This document shows positions 28,252 through 37,306 of a stretch of DNA of 64,000 bases, piece by piece. Below the pieces are notes generated by a model, which did not search any database, was not told the origin of the DNA, and worked only from the letters and a program-made list of their open reading frames with translations. Within the stretch, counting starts at the first letter, position 1. Each line of letters opens with the position of its first letter. The translations under genes were made by a program, and so were the position numbers. Source of the stretch: Bog-756 sp963812885 (GTDB lineage Bacteria; Actinomycetota; Acidimicrobiia; Acidimicrobiales; RAAP-2); NCBI GenBank assembly GCA_963812885.1, contig CAWEWZ010000001.1, positions 62,001 to 126,000 of the forward strand, read 5' to 3'.

Positions 28252-28265
28252 GTTGCGCTCGCAAC
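28252..28265. promoter_or_regulatory. Palindrome in the pirin/RodZ divergent gap
   Basis: GTTGCG-CT-CGCAAC has perfect 6-base arms inside CTAGTTGCGCTCGCAACA. It resembles operators of MarR-family repressors. It lies 75-88 bases upstream of the pirin start and 127-140 upstream of the RodZ-like start. No MarR gene adjoins it. Confidence 0.45.
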
Positions 28266-28391
28266 ATTTCCTCACCCGGCCAACCGTGCCTGGCGCCGGC
28301 TGGAGGGGACGGTTCAGTTTGTCCCGGGTTGTGACGAAAAGTATGAGTGAACAGGTACGCTTGGCGCACCGGGAAAGTCAGGAGACAGAAC

Positions 28392-29492
28392 GTGATCTGG
28401 CAACGCGGGGGAACAACCCGCCGCCGCGACGACCACGACGAGAAGCCGGGCTCCTCGGCGGAGGGGATCGGCTGGTCGCTTCGGGCCGCCAGGGAAGAGC
28501 GCGGCCTCGATCTGCTGGCCGTCCACGACCGGCTCGGCCGGCCCATCACCCAACTCGAGGCCCTCGAGAACGGTGACCTGGCCGCCCTCCCCGACCAGGC
28601 CCTGGCCCTCTCCACCCTCAGGCGCTACGCAGCCTTTCTCGGCCTCGACGGGGACGCGCTGGCCCTGCAGATGATCGACGCCTGGTCGGCGACCGCGGCA
28701 GCCGCCCCGGGGGCGGCGCCAGCTCCCGCGGGAGCCAAGCGCACCCAGGTCGGGGCGGGTGCGGTGACCAATGTCGTCACCGCGGTGACCACCGAGCCGG
28801 ATCACCTCCGGGCCTTCACCCAGACCGGCGAGGTGCCGAGGGTGGGGGCCGGGTCCGCAGCGGGGGGCTCGGGGGCCTATGGGTACGGCATGACACCCGG
28901 CCCGCCCACCGGGACGTTCCCCGTGGTGCCCCGTCAGCAGATCAGGCACAGCAAGCGGGCCGTGGCCAGGGCCCGCCGGCGACTGCGGGCACCGACCTCG
29001 CTCAAGGTGCTCACCTGGGTGGCCGCGGTGCTGGTGCTGGCCGTCGTGGCCGGCTTCGCCATCCAGCGGTGGAATCCCGAATGGCTGGCGCAGTCGCACA
29101 TCCTCCGGGTCGCCTCTCCCCAGAAGGCCAAGACCTCCGGCGGCAACGGGGCCGGAGCGGGTCCGGCCCAAGCCGCGTCGCTCGTCACCAAGGGACCCTT
29201 CACCCTGCAGAGTGCCTCGTACACGATCAACGCCAGGAACTTCACCGTCGGCATCGCCACCTCGGGCCCCTGCTGGGTACAGGTCATCAGCGCCGACTCC
29301 CAGACTCCTCTGGTCAGTGGCGTCCAGCCGGCCGGCAAGCTCTTGAGCTTCCCGGCCAAGGGCACGATGACGGTTCAGGTGGGGGCGTCGCCGGTCGTGG
29401 TCGGAATCACGGTCAACGGCAAGCCCGCTTTCGTCGACCGTCCGCACGCCACCCCCTACACCTACACCTTCACGCCGGCGCCCTCCTCCTGA
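28392..29492 (+). CDS. RodZ-like protein (helix-turn-helix, one membrane span, DUF4115)
   Basis: A 366-residue bitopic protein. The N-terminus holds an Xre-type helix-turn-helix (GWSLRAAREERGLDLLAVHD, then ALSTLRRYAAFLGLD). A Pro/Ala/Gly-rich linker precedes a basic stretch and one hydrophobic span at about residues 212-232 (VLTWVAAVLVLAVVAGFAIQ). The external C-terminal domain matches DUF4115 (GPCWVQVISADSQTPLVSGV). RodZ links MreB to cell-wall synthesis, but no mre gene is nearby. I chose the GTG at 28392, with AGGAGA seven bases upstream. It is convergent with ctaG. Confidence 0.85.
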   Translation: MIWQRGGTTRRRDDHDEKPGSSAEGIGWSLRAAREERGLDLLAVHDRLGRPITQLEALENGDLAALPDQALALSTLRRYAAFLGLDGDALALQMIDAWSATAAAAPGAAPAPAGAKRTQVGAGAVTNVVTAVTTEPDHLRAFTQTGEVPRVGAGSAAGGSGAYGYGMTPGPPTGTFPVVPRQQIRHSKRAVARARRRLRAPTSLKVLTWVAAVLVLAVVAGFAIQRWNPEWLAQSHILRVASPQKAKTSGGNGAGAGPAQAASLVTKGPFTLQSASYTINARNFTVGIATSGPCWVQVISADSQTPLVSGVQPAGKLLSFPAKGTMTVQVGASPVVVGITVNGKPAFVDRPHATPYTYTFTPAPSS

Positions 29493-29496
29493 CCGG

Positions 29497-30387
29497 TCAG
29501 GGCTCGACGACGGGGAACGCCTGGATCCCCTTGGCCGCCATCTCCGCATCCTCCTGGGCGTCGAACCGCGCCCCCTTGCGCTCCTCGAACCTCACCCACT
29601 GCACGAACACCGGGATCAGGGCGAGGAGCGTGAACAGCTCGGCACCGATCCACAGGATGGCCGCACCCGAATGGGTGCTGCCCAGCGTGTACATGGAAGC
29701 TGCGGGTCGGGTCTCGCTCAGGAGGGCCAGAGCCAGGAACGACTCCACCGGCACGCCGATGAGGAGGCTGCCCATCCTCACCCCGTGGCTCATCTTCCAG
29801 TGGGGAATCGGATCGACGCCGACCAGGGGCCACCAGAACAGCGTCGAGGCCAGGAAGAAGCCCACATTGATCAGATCCATGACCCACATGTGGGTCATGG
29901 CGAAATTGAGGGCCACGGTCAGGAAGAAGGCGAACATCGAGAAGTAGTACAGGAACCAGACCGGAAGCGGATGGCTGAACACCTTGAACGGCCGGGAGTT
30001 GAGCACGGCCAGCAACCTGACCTTGCCGGCGCGGCTCGACGTCTGGAGGGCGAGCGTCATCGGGGCCCCCATGGCCAACAGGGGAGGTGCGATGACCATC
30101 AACAGAAGATGCTGGACGACGTGGGCCTGGAAGTAGTCCATGGTGAACGTGCTCACCGGCGACTGCAGGGCGATGACGAGGGCCGCCAGGCCGGCCATGA
30201 AGGAAGCGGTCCGCTTGCCGCTCCACTTCCTGCCCCTGGTCGACAACGTCCACTCGGCCCGGAGGTACCACGACGCGGCGATTATGGCCGCCGCTAGCAC
30301 CAGGAGTGCGAAGGGACTGAACTCCCACCGGGTCAGGGCGTTGTGGAAGGTGAAGGCAACCCGGCTCATCCCGTTCATTTCCGGCAC
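29497..30387 (-). CDS. ctaG: Cytochrome c oxidase assembly factor CtaG (caa3 type)
   Basis: A 296-residue polytopic membrane protein with about seven hydrophobic segments. Conserved features of caa3_CtaG are visible: VSTFTMDYFQAHVVQHLLLM, PPLLAMGAPMTLALQ, MTHMWVMDLINVG and GVDPIPHWKMSHGVRM. The repeated His/Met residues are consistent with a copper-delivery role in oxidase assembly. The GTG at 30387 lies six bases after TAACCT, a leaderless layout. No oxidase subunit genes adjoin it. Its end is 4 bases from the convergent RodZ-like gene. Confidence 0.88.
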   Translation of the reverse strand: MPEMNGMSRVAFTFHNALTRWEFSPFALLVLAAAIIAASWYLRAEWTLSTRGRKWSGKRTASFMAGLAALVIALQSPVSTFTMDYFQAHVVQHLLLMVIAPPLLAMGAPMTLALQTSSRAGKVRLLAVLNSRPFKVFSHPLPVWFLYYFSMFAFFLTVALNFAMTHMWVMDLINVGFFLASTLFWWPLVGVDPIPHWKMSHGVRMGSLLIGVPVESFLALALLSETRPAASMYTLGSTHSGAAILWIGAELFTLLALIPVFVQWVRFEERKGARFDAQEDAEMAAKGIQAFPVVEP

Positions 30388-30393
30388 CGGGCC

Positions 30394-30399
30394 AGGTTA
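30394..30399 (-). promoter_or_regulatory. -10 hexamer, leaderless promoter of ctaG
   Basis: On the minus strand TAACCT is followed by six bases and the GTG at 30387. No ribosome-binding site is present. Confidence 0.5.
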
Positions 30400-30443
30400 C
30401 CGACCGCGGCCGTCACCTCCCATTCGTGCGCCGTGGGCCGGCC

Positions 30444-30938
30444 TTACGGGCCGACGACCTGGACGATCTCTCCGGTGTCGACGTCATAGCGCCACCCTTC
30501 GACACCCACGCCGCCGGGGATGAGGTGGCAGCCACGGACGGCATCGACGTCGGCTCTGAGGGCGGCGTCGGGATCGGGCATGGCCAGGATGTCCCACCCC
30601 GCCGGCGCATCGACACCTTCGGCCACCAGGTCCGATCTGATGTCGTCGTCGGTGCGGCCGGCCAGGGCACACCCGGTGTGCTGCATGACCGCGATCCTGT
30701 GGACACCGAGGAACCTCGTGGCCAGGATCAGGGAGCGGAGGACGTCCGGCGTCACCCGGCCCCCGGCGTTGCGGAGGATCTTGGCGTCTCCGGGACCGAG
30801 CCCGAGCATGGCCAGCGGTTCGATTCGACTGTCCATACAGGTGACCAGGGCGAATCCCTTGGCCGCGGGCGCCGGGATCCCCGCCAGTCCGAACTGTGAC
30901 ACGTACGCTCGGTTGGCCCGCAGGAGATCGTCGAACAT
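30444..30938 (-). CDS. Beta-class carbonic anhydrase
   Basis: A 164-residue small beta-type enzyme of the kind found in actinobacteria. The zinc ligands are complete: Cys34 and Asp36 in LVTCMDSRIEP, His87 and Cys90 in VMQHTGCALAG. The Asp-Arg dyad (Asp36/Arg38) is present. It interconverts carbon dioxide and bicarbonate in the cytoplasm. I chose the ATG at 30938, six bases after CATGCT on the minus strand; the frame is open far upstream but not conserved there. It is divergent from the HAD gene, with only 81 bases between starts. Confidence 0.92.
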   Translation of the reverse strand: MFDDLLRANRAYVSQFGLAGIPAPAAKGFALVTCMDSRIEPLAMLGLGPGDAKILRNAGGRVTPDVLRSLILATRFLGVHRIAVMQHTGCALAGRTDDDIRSDLVAEGVDAPAGWDILAMPDPDAALRADVDAVRGCHLIPGGVGVEGWRYDVDTGEIVQVVGP

Positions 30939-31019
30939 GCCGAGAGCATGGCAGACCGGCAGCCCGCGAGCCCAATGAAGCACCACCGGACCCCGCCGGC
31001 CAGCTGCCATGATCTCACC

Positions 31020-31685
31020 GTGGCCCGGGCCTGCCTCGTCCTCGATTTCGACGGGACGATCCTCGACACCGAGGAGTCCCTCTACCGGTCGTGGGCGGAA
31101 CTGTGGGCCCGTCACGGGCATGAGCTGGCGCTGGCCGACTGGCAGGCCAACATCGGGACCGAGGACGTCTTCGACCCGCTGACCGAGCTCGAGGACAGGA
31201 TCGGTCGCTCGATCGGCGGACGCGACCTGAGCCGCCGACGGATGCGGCGGGACGAGATCCAGGCCACGCATCGGCCCCGCCCCGGGATCCTGCGTTGGCT
31301 GTCCGAGGCGCAAGAATCGGGCGTGCCCGTCGGCATCGCCTCGTCCTCCCCCCAGGTGTGGGTCGAGGGACACCTCGACCGGCTCGGGCTGCGAGGATTC
31401 TTCGCCTGCCTGGTGTGCCGCGACGACGATGTCCCGGCCAAGCCGGCGCCCACCTCGTATCTGATCGCCTGCGGGCGGCTCGGATCGGATCCGCAGCACT
31501 CCGTGGCCGTCGAGGACTCCCCCCACGGCGTGATCGCCGCCGTGTCGGCCGGTCTCTTCACCGTGGCCGTACCCCATGGACTGACGGCTGACCTGGATCT
31601 GTCGGCGGCCGACCTGGTTGCCGCCTCACTCGAGGACGTCTCGCTGTCGGGTGCGCTGTCCGTGGCATCGGAGAGGGCCCGGTGA
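31020..31685 (+). CDS. HAD-superfamily phosphatase/phosphoglucomutase-like hydrolase
   Basis: A 221-residue HAD subfamily IA protein. Motif I is LDFDGTILDTEESLY, motif II is GIASSSPQVWVEGHL, and motif III/IV is PAKPAPTSYLIAC followed by VAVEDSPHGVIAA. The helical cap (residues about 20-85) is of beta-phosphoglucomutase size. I chose the GTG at 31020, six bases after CATGAT, which puts motif I close to the N-terminus; the frame opens at 30948. The substrate is unknown. The intergenic region shared with the carbonic anhydrase gene carries promoters in both directions. Confidence 0.85.
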   Translation: MARACLVLDFDGTILDTEESLYRSWAELWARHGHELALADWQANIGTEDVFDPLTELEDRIGRSIGGRDLSRRRMRRDEIQATHRPRPGILRWLSEAQESGVPVGIASSSPQVWVEGHLDRLGLRGFFACLVCRDDDVPAKPAPTSYLIACGRLGSDPQHSVAVEDSPHGVIAAVSAGLFTVAVPHGLTADLDLSAADLVAASLEDVSLSGALSVASERAR

Positions 31686-31758
31686 TCGTCCTCCCTTCCC
31701 CGCCGGGATGCCTTGGCCGGCCCCCGCCGGATATCGCTGCCTATGCCAGGCTGGGCGG

Positions 31759-32133
31759 ATGAGCACCGAAGGAGAATCGGTGGAGAGCGACTGGCCGAGA
31801 CCCGTGGTGCACTGGGAGATCGTCGCCGCCGACCCCGAGCGGCAGGCCGCCTTCTACCGGGCGCTGTGCCATTGGGAGATCGGGGAGGGGCCGATCATGC
31901 AGATTCCCTCCGGCTTGGGCGGTCCCGAGCCCGGCCCCGGTGGTCACATCCGCCAAGGAGAGCGACCGGGGGTCACGCTCTACGTTCAGGTCCGGGACCT
32001 GCGCGCCTCGCTCGCCCTGGCCGTCGAACTGGGGGGCCGGTTGGTCGCCGAACCGTTCGACATCTCCGACGGCCCGACGCTGGCCGCCGTGGACGACCCC
32101 GAAGGCAACCCCTTGGTCCTCGTCCAGCAGTAG
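31759..32133 (+). CDS. VOC (glyoxalase-like) family protein
   Basis: A 124-residue single VOC domain: PVVHWEIVAADPERQAAFYR, then GVTLYVQVRDLRASLALAVE, and the ending TLAAVDDPEGNPLVLVQQ, with Glu/His positions compatible with a metal site. Such proteins often bind or transform small electrophiles, and the activity here is unknown. The ATG at 31759 has no RBS and follows CAGGCT by six bases, a weak leaderless candidate. It is convergent with the small monooxygenase-like gene at 32149, 15 bases away. Confidence 0.82.
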   Translation: MSTEGESVESDWPRPVVHWEIVAADPERQAAFYRALCHWEIGEGPIMQIPSGLGGPEPGPGGHIRQGERPGVTLYVQVRDLRASLALAVELGGRLVAEPFDISDGPTLAAVDDPEGNPLVLVQQ

Positions 32134-32148
32134 CGCCGGTCAGCGCCC

Positions 32149-32436
32149 TCAGTCAAGTGTCGCGTACCGATCGCGCCGCAGAGTCGACTCGTCGATGCAG
32201 GCCATGAACCGGAGCGCCGCCGGATCGTCCGCCCACCGCGTTCGGGCGGCGTCGGCCTCCTCCACTGAGCGCCACACGGTGATGACCGCCCACCCGCCGT
32301 CGGTGGCCCGCGCCGTCGTCCGGCGGGCCAGGCCGGGCTGCTGGTAGGCGAACTGGGTCTGCACCGTGCGGTCGGCCGCTTCGAACCCGGATTCCTCGCT
32401 GCCGGAGGCCAACCGGAAGGTGGTGATCTCGATCAT
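32149..32436 (-). CDS. Antibiotic-biosynthesis-monooxygenase-like (ABM) domain protein
   Basis: A 95-residue dimeric alpha/beta-barrel protein. The features are EITTFRLASGSEESGF, FAYQQPGLARRTTAR and WAVITVWRSVEEADAARTRW, which follow the strand-helix order of ABM proteins. Some relatives are cofactor-free oxygenases and others are merely stress-associated, so no reaction is assigned. The ATG follows TAGCCT by eight bases on the minus strand. It is divergent from the LLM gene at 32553. Confidence 0.72.
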   Translation of the reverse strand: MIEITTFRLASGSEESGFEAADRTVQTQFAYQQPGLARRTTARATDGGWAVITVWRSVEEADAARTRWADDPAALRFMACIDESTLRRDRYATLD

Positions 32437-32444
32437 CGAAGGTC

Positions 32445-32450
32445 AGGCTA
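32445..32450 (-). promoter_or_regulatory. -10 hexamer, near-leaderless promoter
   Basis: On the minus strand TAGCCT is followed by eight bases and the ATG at 32436. Confidence 0.45.
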
Positions 32451-32552
32451 ACGGGCCGGACCGCAACCGATTCCGCTCTCACCGACCAGGGCCTCACTCG
32501 GGAGGCGGTGGTACATTTCTCCGGTCGAGCGGACCGCCCCAAAGGAGACACC

Positions 32553-33506
32553 GTGGCCCCTCAGGGCGTCAGCCAGAGCCCGGCGTCCCTCGAGCCCGAG
32601 GATGTGACGCGGATCCGCCTGGGCCTCACCACCCCCGTGGTCAGCATGGTCCCGGATGCGCACGCCTCCTGGGAGACGGACGGGAGCATCGACGACATCG
32701 CCGGCATCGCCCGGGCCGCCGACGCCCTCGGCTACGACCACCTCACCTGTAGCGAACACGTGATCGTCCCGACCGATGTGGCCGCCACCCGCGGGAGCCG
32801 CTACTGGGATCCCCTGGCCACCTTCGGCTACCTGGCCGCAGTCACGTCGCGGATCCATCTGGCCACCAACGTGTTGGTGCTGGGCTACCACCACCCCCTC
32901 GAGATCGCCAAGCGCTACGGCACCCTCGACCAGGTCTCGGGCGGCCGGGTCATCCTCGGCCTCGGGGTCGGCTCGCTGAAAGAGGAGTTCGAGCTCCTCG
33001 GCCTCCCCTTCGACGACCGGGGACCGCGGGCCGACGATGCCTTGGCCGCCCTGCGGGTGTCACTCTCCGAGCGGCTCCCCGAGTACGACGGCCGCTACTT
33101 CCGCTACTCGGAGGTGGTCCTCGACCCCTGCGCCCGCCAGTCCTCGGTGCCGCTGTGGATCGGTGGCCGCACCGCCCGGTCCCTCCGCCGGGCCGTGGAG
33201 CTGGCCGACGGGTGGGTCCCGTTCGGGATCCGGGCCGCGGACGTGGGCGCCATGCTGGCCGAGGCACGGGCCACCCCGGCCTGGTCGAGCCGGACCCGTC
33301 CGCTCGAGGTGGTGCTGAGAAACGGGCGCCCCCTCGACCCGGTCGACGACCCCGACGGGGCCCGCCGGATCGTGGAGAGACTCCTCGCCGTCGGGGCCAC
33401 CGGCCTGCAGCTGTGGTTCACGCACCGCTCGATGGCTCACTACCTCGAGCAGCTCGAGGCGATGGCCCGAATCATGAGCCTCCCGGCGGCCGGGAGAGGC
33501 CGATGA
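32553..33506 (+). CDS. LLM-class F420-dependent oxidoreductase
   Basis: A 317-residue luciferase-like barrel. Visible are LGLTTPVVSMVPDAHASWE, DHLTCSEHVIVP, LATNVLVLGYHHPLEIAKRY, GGRVILGLGVGSLKEEFELL and VPLWIGGRTARSLRRAVELA, matching the F420-dependent TIGR03619-like branch. I chose the GTG at 32553, with AAAGGAG seven bases upstream. Its TGA overlaps the ATG of the next gene (ATGA), so the two are coupled, and the partner protein probably acts in the same pathway. Confidence 0.87.
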   Translation: MAPQGVSQSPASLEPEDVTRIRLGLTTPVVSMVPDAHASWETDGSIDDIAGIARAADALGYDHLTCSEHVIVPTDVAATRGSRYWDPLATFGYLAAVTSRIHLATNVLVLGYHHPLEIAKRYGTLDQVSGGRVILGLGVGSLKEEFELLGLPFDDRGPRADDALAALRVSLSERLPEYDGRYFRYSEVVLDPCARQSSVPLWIGGRTARSLRRAVELADGWVPFGIRAADVGAMLAEARATPAWSSRTRPLEVVLRNGRPLDPVDDPDGARRIVERLLAVGATGLQLWFTHRSMAHYLEQLEAMARIMSLPAAGRGR

Positions 33507-34246
33507 ACCGGGTCAAGGTCGGGTTCTTCTCCCTGTCCCGCCATTCCCCGGGCGGCGATGACGGCCCCTACCTCGAGTGGCACCAGTTGGATCACATGCC
33601 CGAGCAGTACCAGCTGCCGGGGCTGGTCCTGGGTCAGCGGTGGGCCTCGACACGGGCCTGCCGGTCGGCTCGGGCGGCCGAGGTCGACGACTGGTCACAG
33701 GTCGAACACGTCGTGTGCTACCTGATGGGCAATCCGGTCGACGAGACCATCGACGAGTTCTTGACCCTGGGCCGGCATCTGGCCGAACTGGGCCGGTTCC
33801 CCCATGCCCTGCCCTCGCAGTACCGGGGAGGGCTCCGACTCCTCGAGACCCTGGCCGCGCCCCGCGTGCTGATCTCGTCCGAAGTGGTCCCCTTCCGCCC
33901 CCACCGGGGCATCTATCTGATCGTGGAAGAGCCCCACAACGGCGAGGACCAGGATGCCGCCATCCAACGGATGCACGTCGAGGTCCTCCCCGACCTGGTG
34001 TCGGTGCCGGGAGTGGCCGGGGCGTGGACCTTCGGCACCACTCCGTCGATCCGACGATCCATGTTCTCCGAGGGGGCCTACCGGATGACCGTCTGCTATC
34101 TCGACGACGATCCGGCCACGGTGGGCGAGCGGCTGGCGCCCCTGGTCGATCGCTGGTGGGCGACCGGACCGAGCCGGACCCTGCTGGCCGCCCCCTACGA
34201 GTCGATGATGATCTGGGACTGGGACCGGTTCACCCCCACCGGCTGA
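33503..34246 (+). CDS. Tandem dimeric alpha/beta-barrel (EthD-like) protein
   Basis: A 247-residue soluble protein that seems to carry two copies of a ferredoxin-like fold. The first is VKVGFFSLSRHSPGG, then YLEWHQLDHMPEQYQLPGLV, LGQRW. The second is GIYLIVEEPHNGEDQDAAIQ, RMHVEVLPDLVSVPGVAGAW. The WHQLDHMPE motif is like the His-containing helix of EthD/ABM proteins. It is translationally coupled to the LLM oxidoreductase by ATGA. I infer a shared pathway, perhaps handling a reactive product, but have no direct evidence. Family membership is a fold-level guess. Confidence 0.6.
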   Translation: MNRVKVGFFSLSRHSPGGDDGPYLEWHQLDHMPEQYQLPGLVLGQRWASTRACRSARAAEVDDWSQVEHVVCYLMGNPVDETIDEFLTLGRHLAELGRFPHALPSQYRGGLRLLETLAAPRVLISSEVVPFRPHRGIYLIVEEPHNGEDQDAAIQRMHVEVLPDLVSVPGVAGAWTFGTTPSIRRSMFSEGAYRMTVCYLDDDPATVGERLAPLVDRWWATGPSRTLLAAPYESMMIWDWDRFTPTG

Positions 34247-34391
34247 CCTCCCCGGCCTTCAGGAGCAGGCCCGATGTGCCGATAGACAGGGAGATCCCCT
34301 GAGGGACGCTTGGTTTGGGCTGGACGATCACCTCGATTGTCGCCCCGTGCAGGCTCGAACGCCACCTCTTCCGGCGAACCGAGAGGAACCC

Positions 34392-37278
34392 ATGGCGCCA
34401 GCCCACGTGCGACGAGCACGAGCCGGCATCGAGGGGTCCACGTCGATCGACGCCGTGCGGTTCCAGGCCGATCTGCTGGCTGCGGTCGCGGAGCCCATCG
34501 TGGCCACCGACCCAGACGGGGGTCGGTCGTGTACTGGAACGGTGCCGCCGAGCACCTGTTCGGCTGGTCGCCGGCCGAGGCCACCGGCAGCACGCTGATC
34601 TACCTGGTCTCGGCCGAGGCGCCGTCCCCGGACCCGGCCGAGCCCGGGGACGGACCGGAGACGGTTACCGCGTGCCTCTTCCGCGGGCTGAGCTGGTCGG
34701 GGGACATCACCGTCAGACACCGTGGCGGACGTCGATTTCCCGTCAATGTCACCCGCACACCGGTCACCGACGGGCACGGCAATGTCACCGCCATCATCAG
34801 TGTGTTCGTCGACGTCACCGAACAGCGGGCCGTTGAGGAGGACCGGCGGCAGCTGGCCGCCATCGTGGGTGGATCGGGCGACGCCATCTTCGGTACGACC
34901 CTTGACGGCGAGGTCACCAGCTGGAACAGGGCGGCCGAGCAGCTGTTCGGATTCACCGCTGAAGACATGATCGGCCGGCCGATCGCCCAGATCGCCCCGG
35001 CTGACAGGGCCGGGGAGCAGGAACAGATGCGGCTGCGACTCGGTGCCGGCGGACCCCACGAACGGCTCGAGACCACTCGCCGGCGCAAGGACGGCAGCCA
35101 GGTCGAGGTACTGATCACCGCGTCGACGGCCACCGATGAGACGGGAAGGGTGATGGGTCTTTCGGTGATCGCCCACGACATCACCGAGCGCCGGGCCGAG
35201 CAGCGGGCGCTGGAGGCCAGCGAACTCCGCCTGGCCGAGGCTCAGCGAATCGCCCACCTCGGGAATTTCGAGATCGATCTCCGAAGCAACGAGGTCGTCT
35301 GGTCGGCCGAGTACAACCGGATCCTCGGGCTCGAGCCCGACCGGGTACCGACCGTCGAGTCTGGTCGCCTCGATGGTCCATGCCGACGACGCCCGCATTG
35401 TCGGGCGGGCGTGGAGGGATCGTCACCCGTCGATGGGACCGCCTTCGATCTCCTGTGCCGGATCATCCGCCCAGACACCGTGCGTGTGCTGGGTGCGTAT
35501 CCGTGGGCGTCCCCGAACTGGACGCCGGCACGGTCGTCCGGGTGGTCGGGACGATGGCCGACGAGACCGAGCGGCGTGGAGGCCCACCGGGTCAGCCGGG
35601 CCGCCGAGAAGCGGTACGAGATCGGGTTCGAGCAGGCGGCCATCGGGACCCTCATCGCCGACATCGACGGGCTGGCCGATCCGGGTGAACCCGGCCGCAT
35701 GTTCCTTCCTCGGGCGGCCGGCCCGCCTCCTGATCGGCCGGCCGATGGACGACTATTCGCACCCCGAGGAGGTGCCGCTGGCACCGAGGCAGCTCTGGCA
35801 CGAGTGGCTTCGGGCCAGGACATCTACGAGGACGAGCGCCGCTACGTGCGCCCGGACGGCTCGGTGGTGTGGGCATCGGTCCACGTGACCCTGGTCCGGG
35901 ACGAATCCGGCGAGGCCCAGTACTTCCTGGTCCAGCTGCAGGACATCACGCGAACGCAAGGTGATGGAACGAGGAGCTGGCCCACCAGGCTCTCCACGAC
36001 TCGCTCACCGGCCTCCCGAACCGGGTCCTTCTCATCGAACGGCTCATCCACGGCCTGGCCGGTTCGCGGCGACGCCGTTCGGCGGTGGGCGTGATGTTCC
36101 TCGACGTCGACCACTTCAAACGGGTCAACGACTCGCTGGGCCACACCTTCGGCGACGATCTGCTCCGCCATGCCGCCGGCCAGATCGAGGAAGCCATCCG
36201 GCCCGGCGATTCGGTGGCCCGGCTCGGTGGCGACGAGTTCGTCGTGGTCTGTGACGATGTCAACGCTCTGGAGACCGAGCAGATCGCCGAACGCGTCCTG
36301 GCCGCGCTCAGCCGACCGTGTCGGATCGGAGACGAGGAGCTGATCATCACGGCCAGTGTGGGTATTGCCATTTCCGACCCGGATGCGACGGCGGAAACCC
36401 TCCTGCGGGATTCCGACTCGGCCATGTACCGGGCCAAGGAGCGCGGCCGGGGCCGGATCGAGTTGTTCGACGCCGCCCTTCGGAACACGGTCGATCGTCG
36501 CCTGGCCACGGCGGCATCGCTCCACCGGGCCCTCGAGCGGGACGAGTTCGTGCTCCACTTCCAGCCTGTTGTGGAGCTCTCGACCGGACGGATGGTGAGC
36601 GCCGAAGCCCTGCTCCGGTGGCAGCATCCCGAACGCGGACTGATCAACCCCGCCGAGTTCATCCCCGTCGCCGAGGAGACCGGCCTCATCGTCCGCATGG
36701 GCAGCTGGGTGCTCGAGCAAGCCTGCGGACAGCTGGTCGAGTGGCAGCAATCCGACCCCTCGATGTCGATCGCCGTGAACCTCTCGGTCCGTCAGTTGGT
36801 CACCACCGACATCGTCGGGTTCGTTGCCGAGCTCCTGGACCGCTACGGCATCCAGCCCTCCACCCTTTGCCTCGAGCTCACCGAGAGCGTCTTCATGGGC
36901 GACGTCGACGTCCTGGCCAGGACGCTCACCGACCTGAAGGCACTCGGCGTCGGTCTGGCCATCGACGACTTCGGAACCGGCTACTCATCGCTCAGCCGCC
37001 TCAAGCGCTTCCCGTTCGACGCCGTGAAGGTGGACCAGACCTTTGTGAGCGGGCTCGGAACCGACCAGCACGACACTGCGCTGGTGGCCGCCATCCTGGC
37101 CATGGCCGACGCACTCGAGCTGGAGACGACGGCCGAGGGCGTCGAGACCCGTTCCCAGCTGGTCAGGCTGGCGGAGCTCAACTGCCAGCGGGCGCAGGGC
37201 TTCTATCTGGCCCGGCCCATGGCCGCGCCTGCCATGACCCACCAGGTGACCGACGCGCACCGCTGGATGGTCTGCTGA
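34392..37278 (+). pseudogene. Multi-PAS GGDEF-EAL signalling protein, 5' half with about nine frame breaks
   Basis: Cyclic-di-GMP signalling protein. Domains in order, followed across frames: PAS1 (VAEPIVATDPDG, then VVYWNGAAEHLFGW), PAS2 (DAIFGTTLDGEVTSWNRAAE), PAS3 (IAHLGNFEIDLRSNEVVWS), PAS4 (YEIGFEQAAIGTLIADID), GGDEF (HDSLTGLPNR, RLGGDEFVVV) and EAL (AEALLRWQHPE, DDFGTGYSSLSRLK). Both catalytic signatures are intact, and the EAL part from 36085 is one clean frame. Breaks lie near 34520, 35363, 35420, 35495, 35575, 35682, 35805, 35950 and 35968, both gains and losses. The ATG at 34392 has GAGAGG five bases upstream. This is either a decayed gene or a poorly resolved stretch. Confidence 0.78.
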
Positions 37279-37306
37279 ATCCGGCGATGATGGGGTTCGG
37301 CTGCCG

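Noticed and set aside
34247..34391. A c-di-GMP or other riboswitch before the GGDEF-EAL gene
   Set aside because: I could not find the conserved cores of known riboswitch classes in this 145-base gap.
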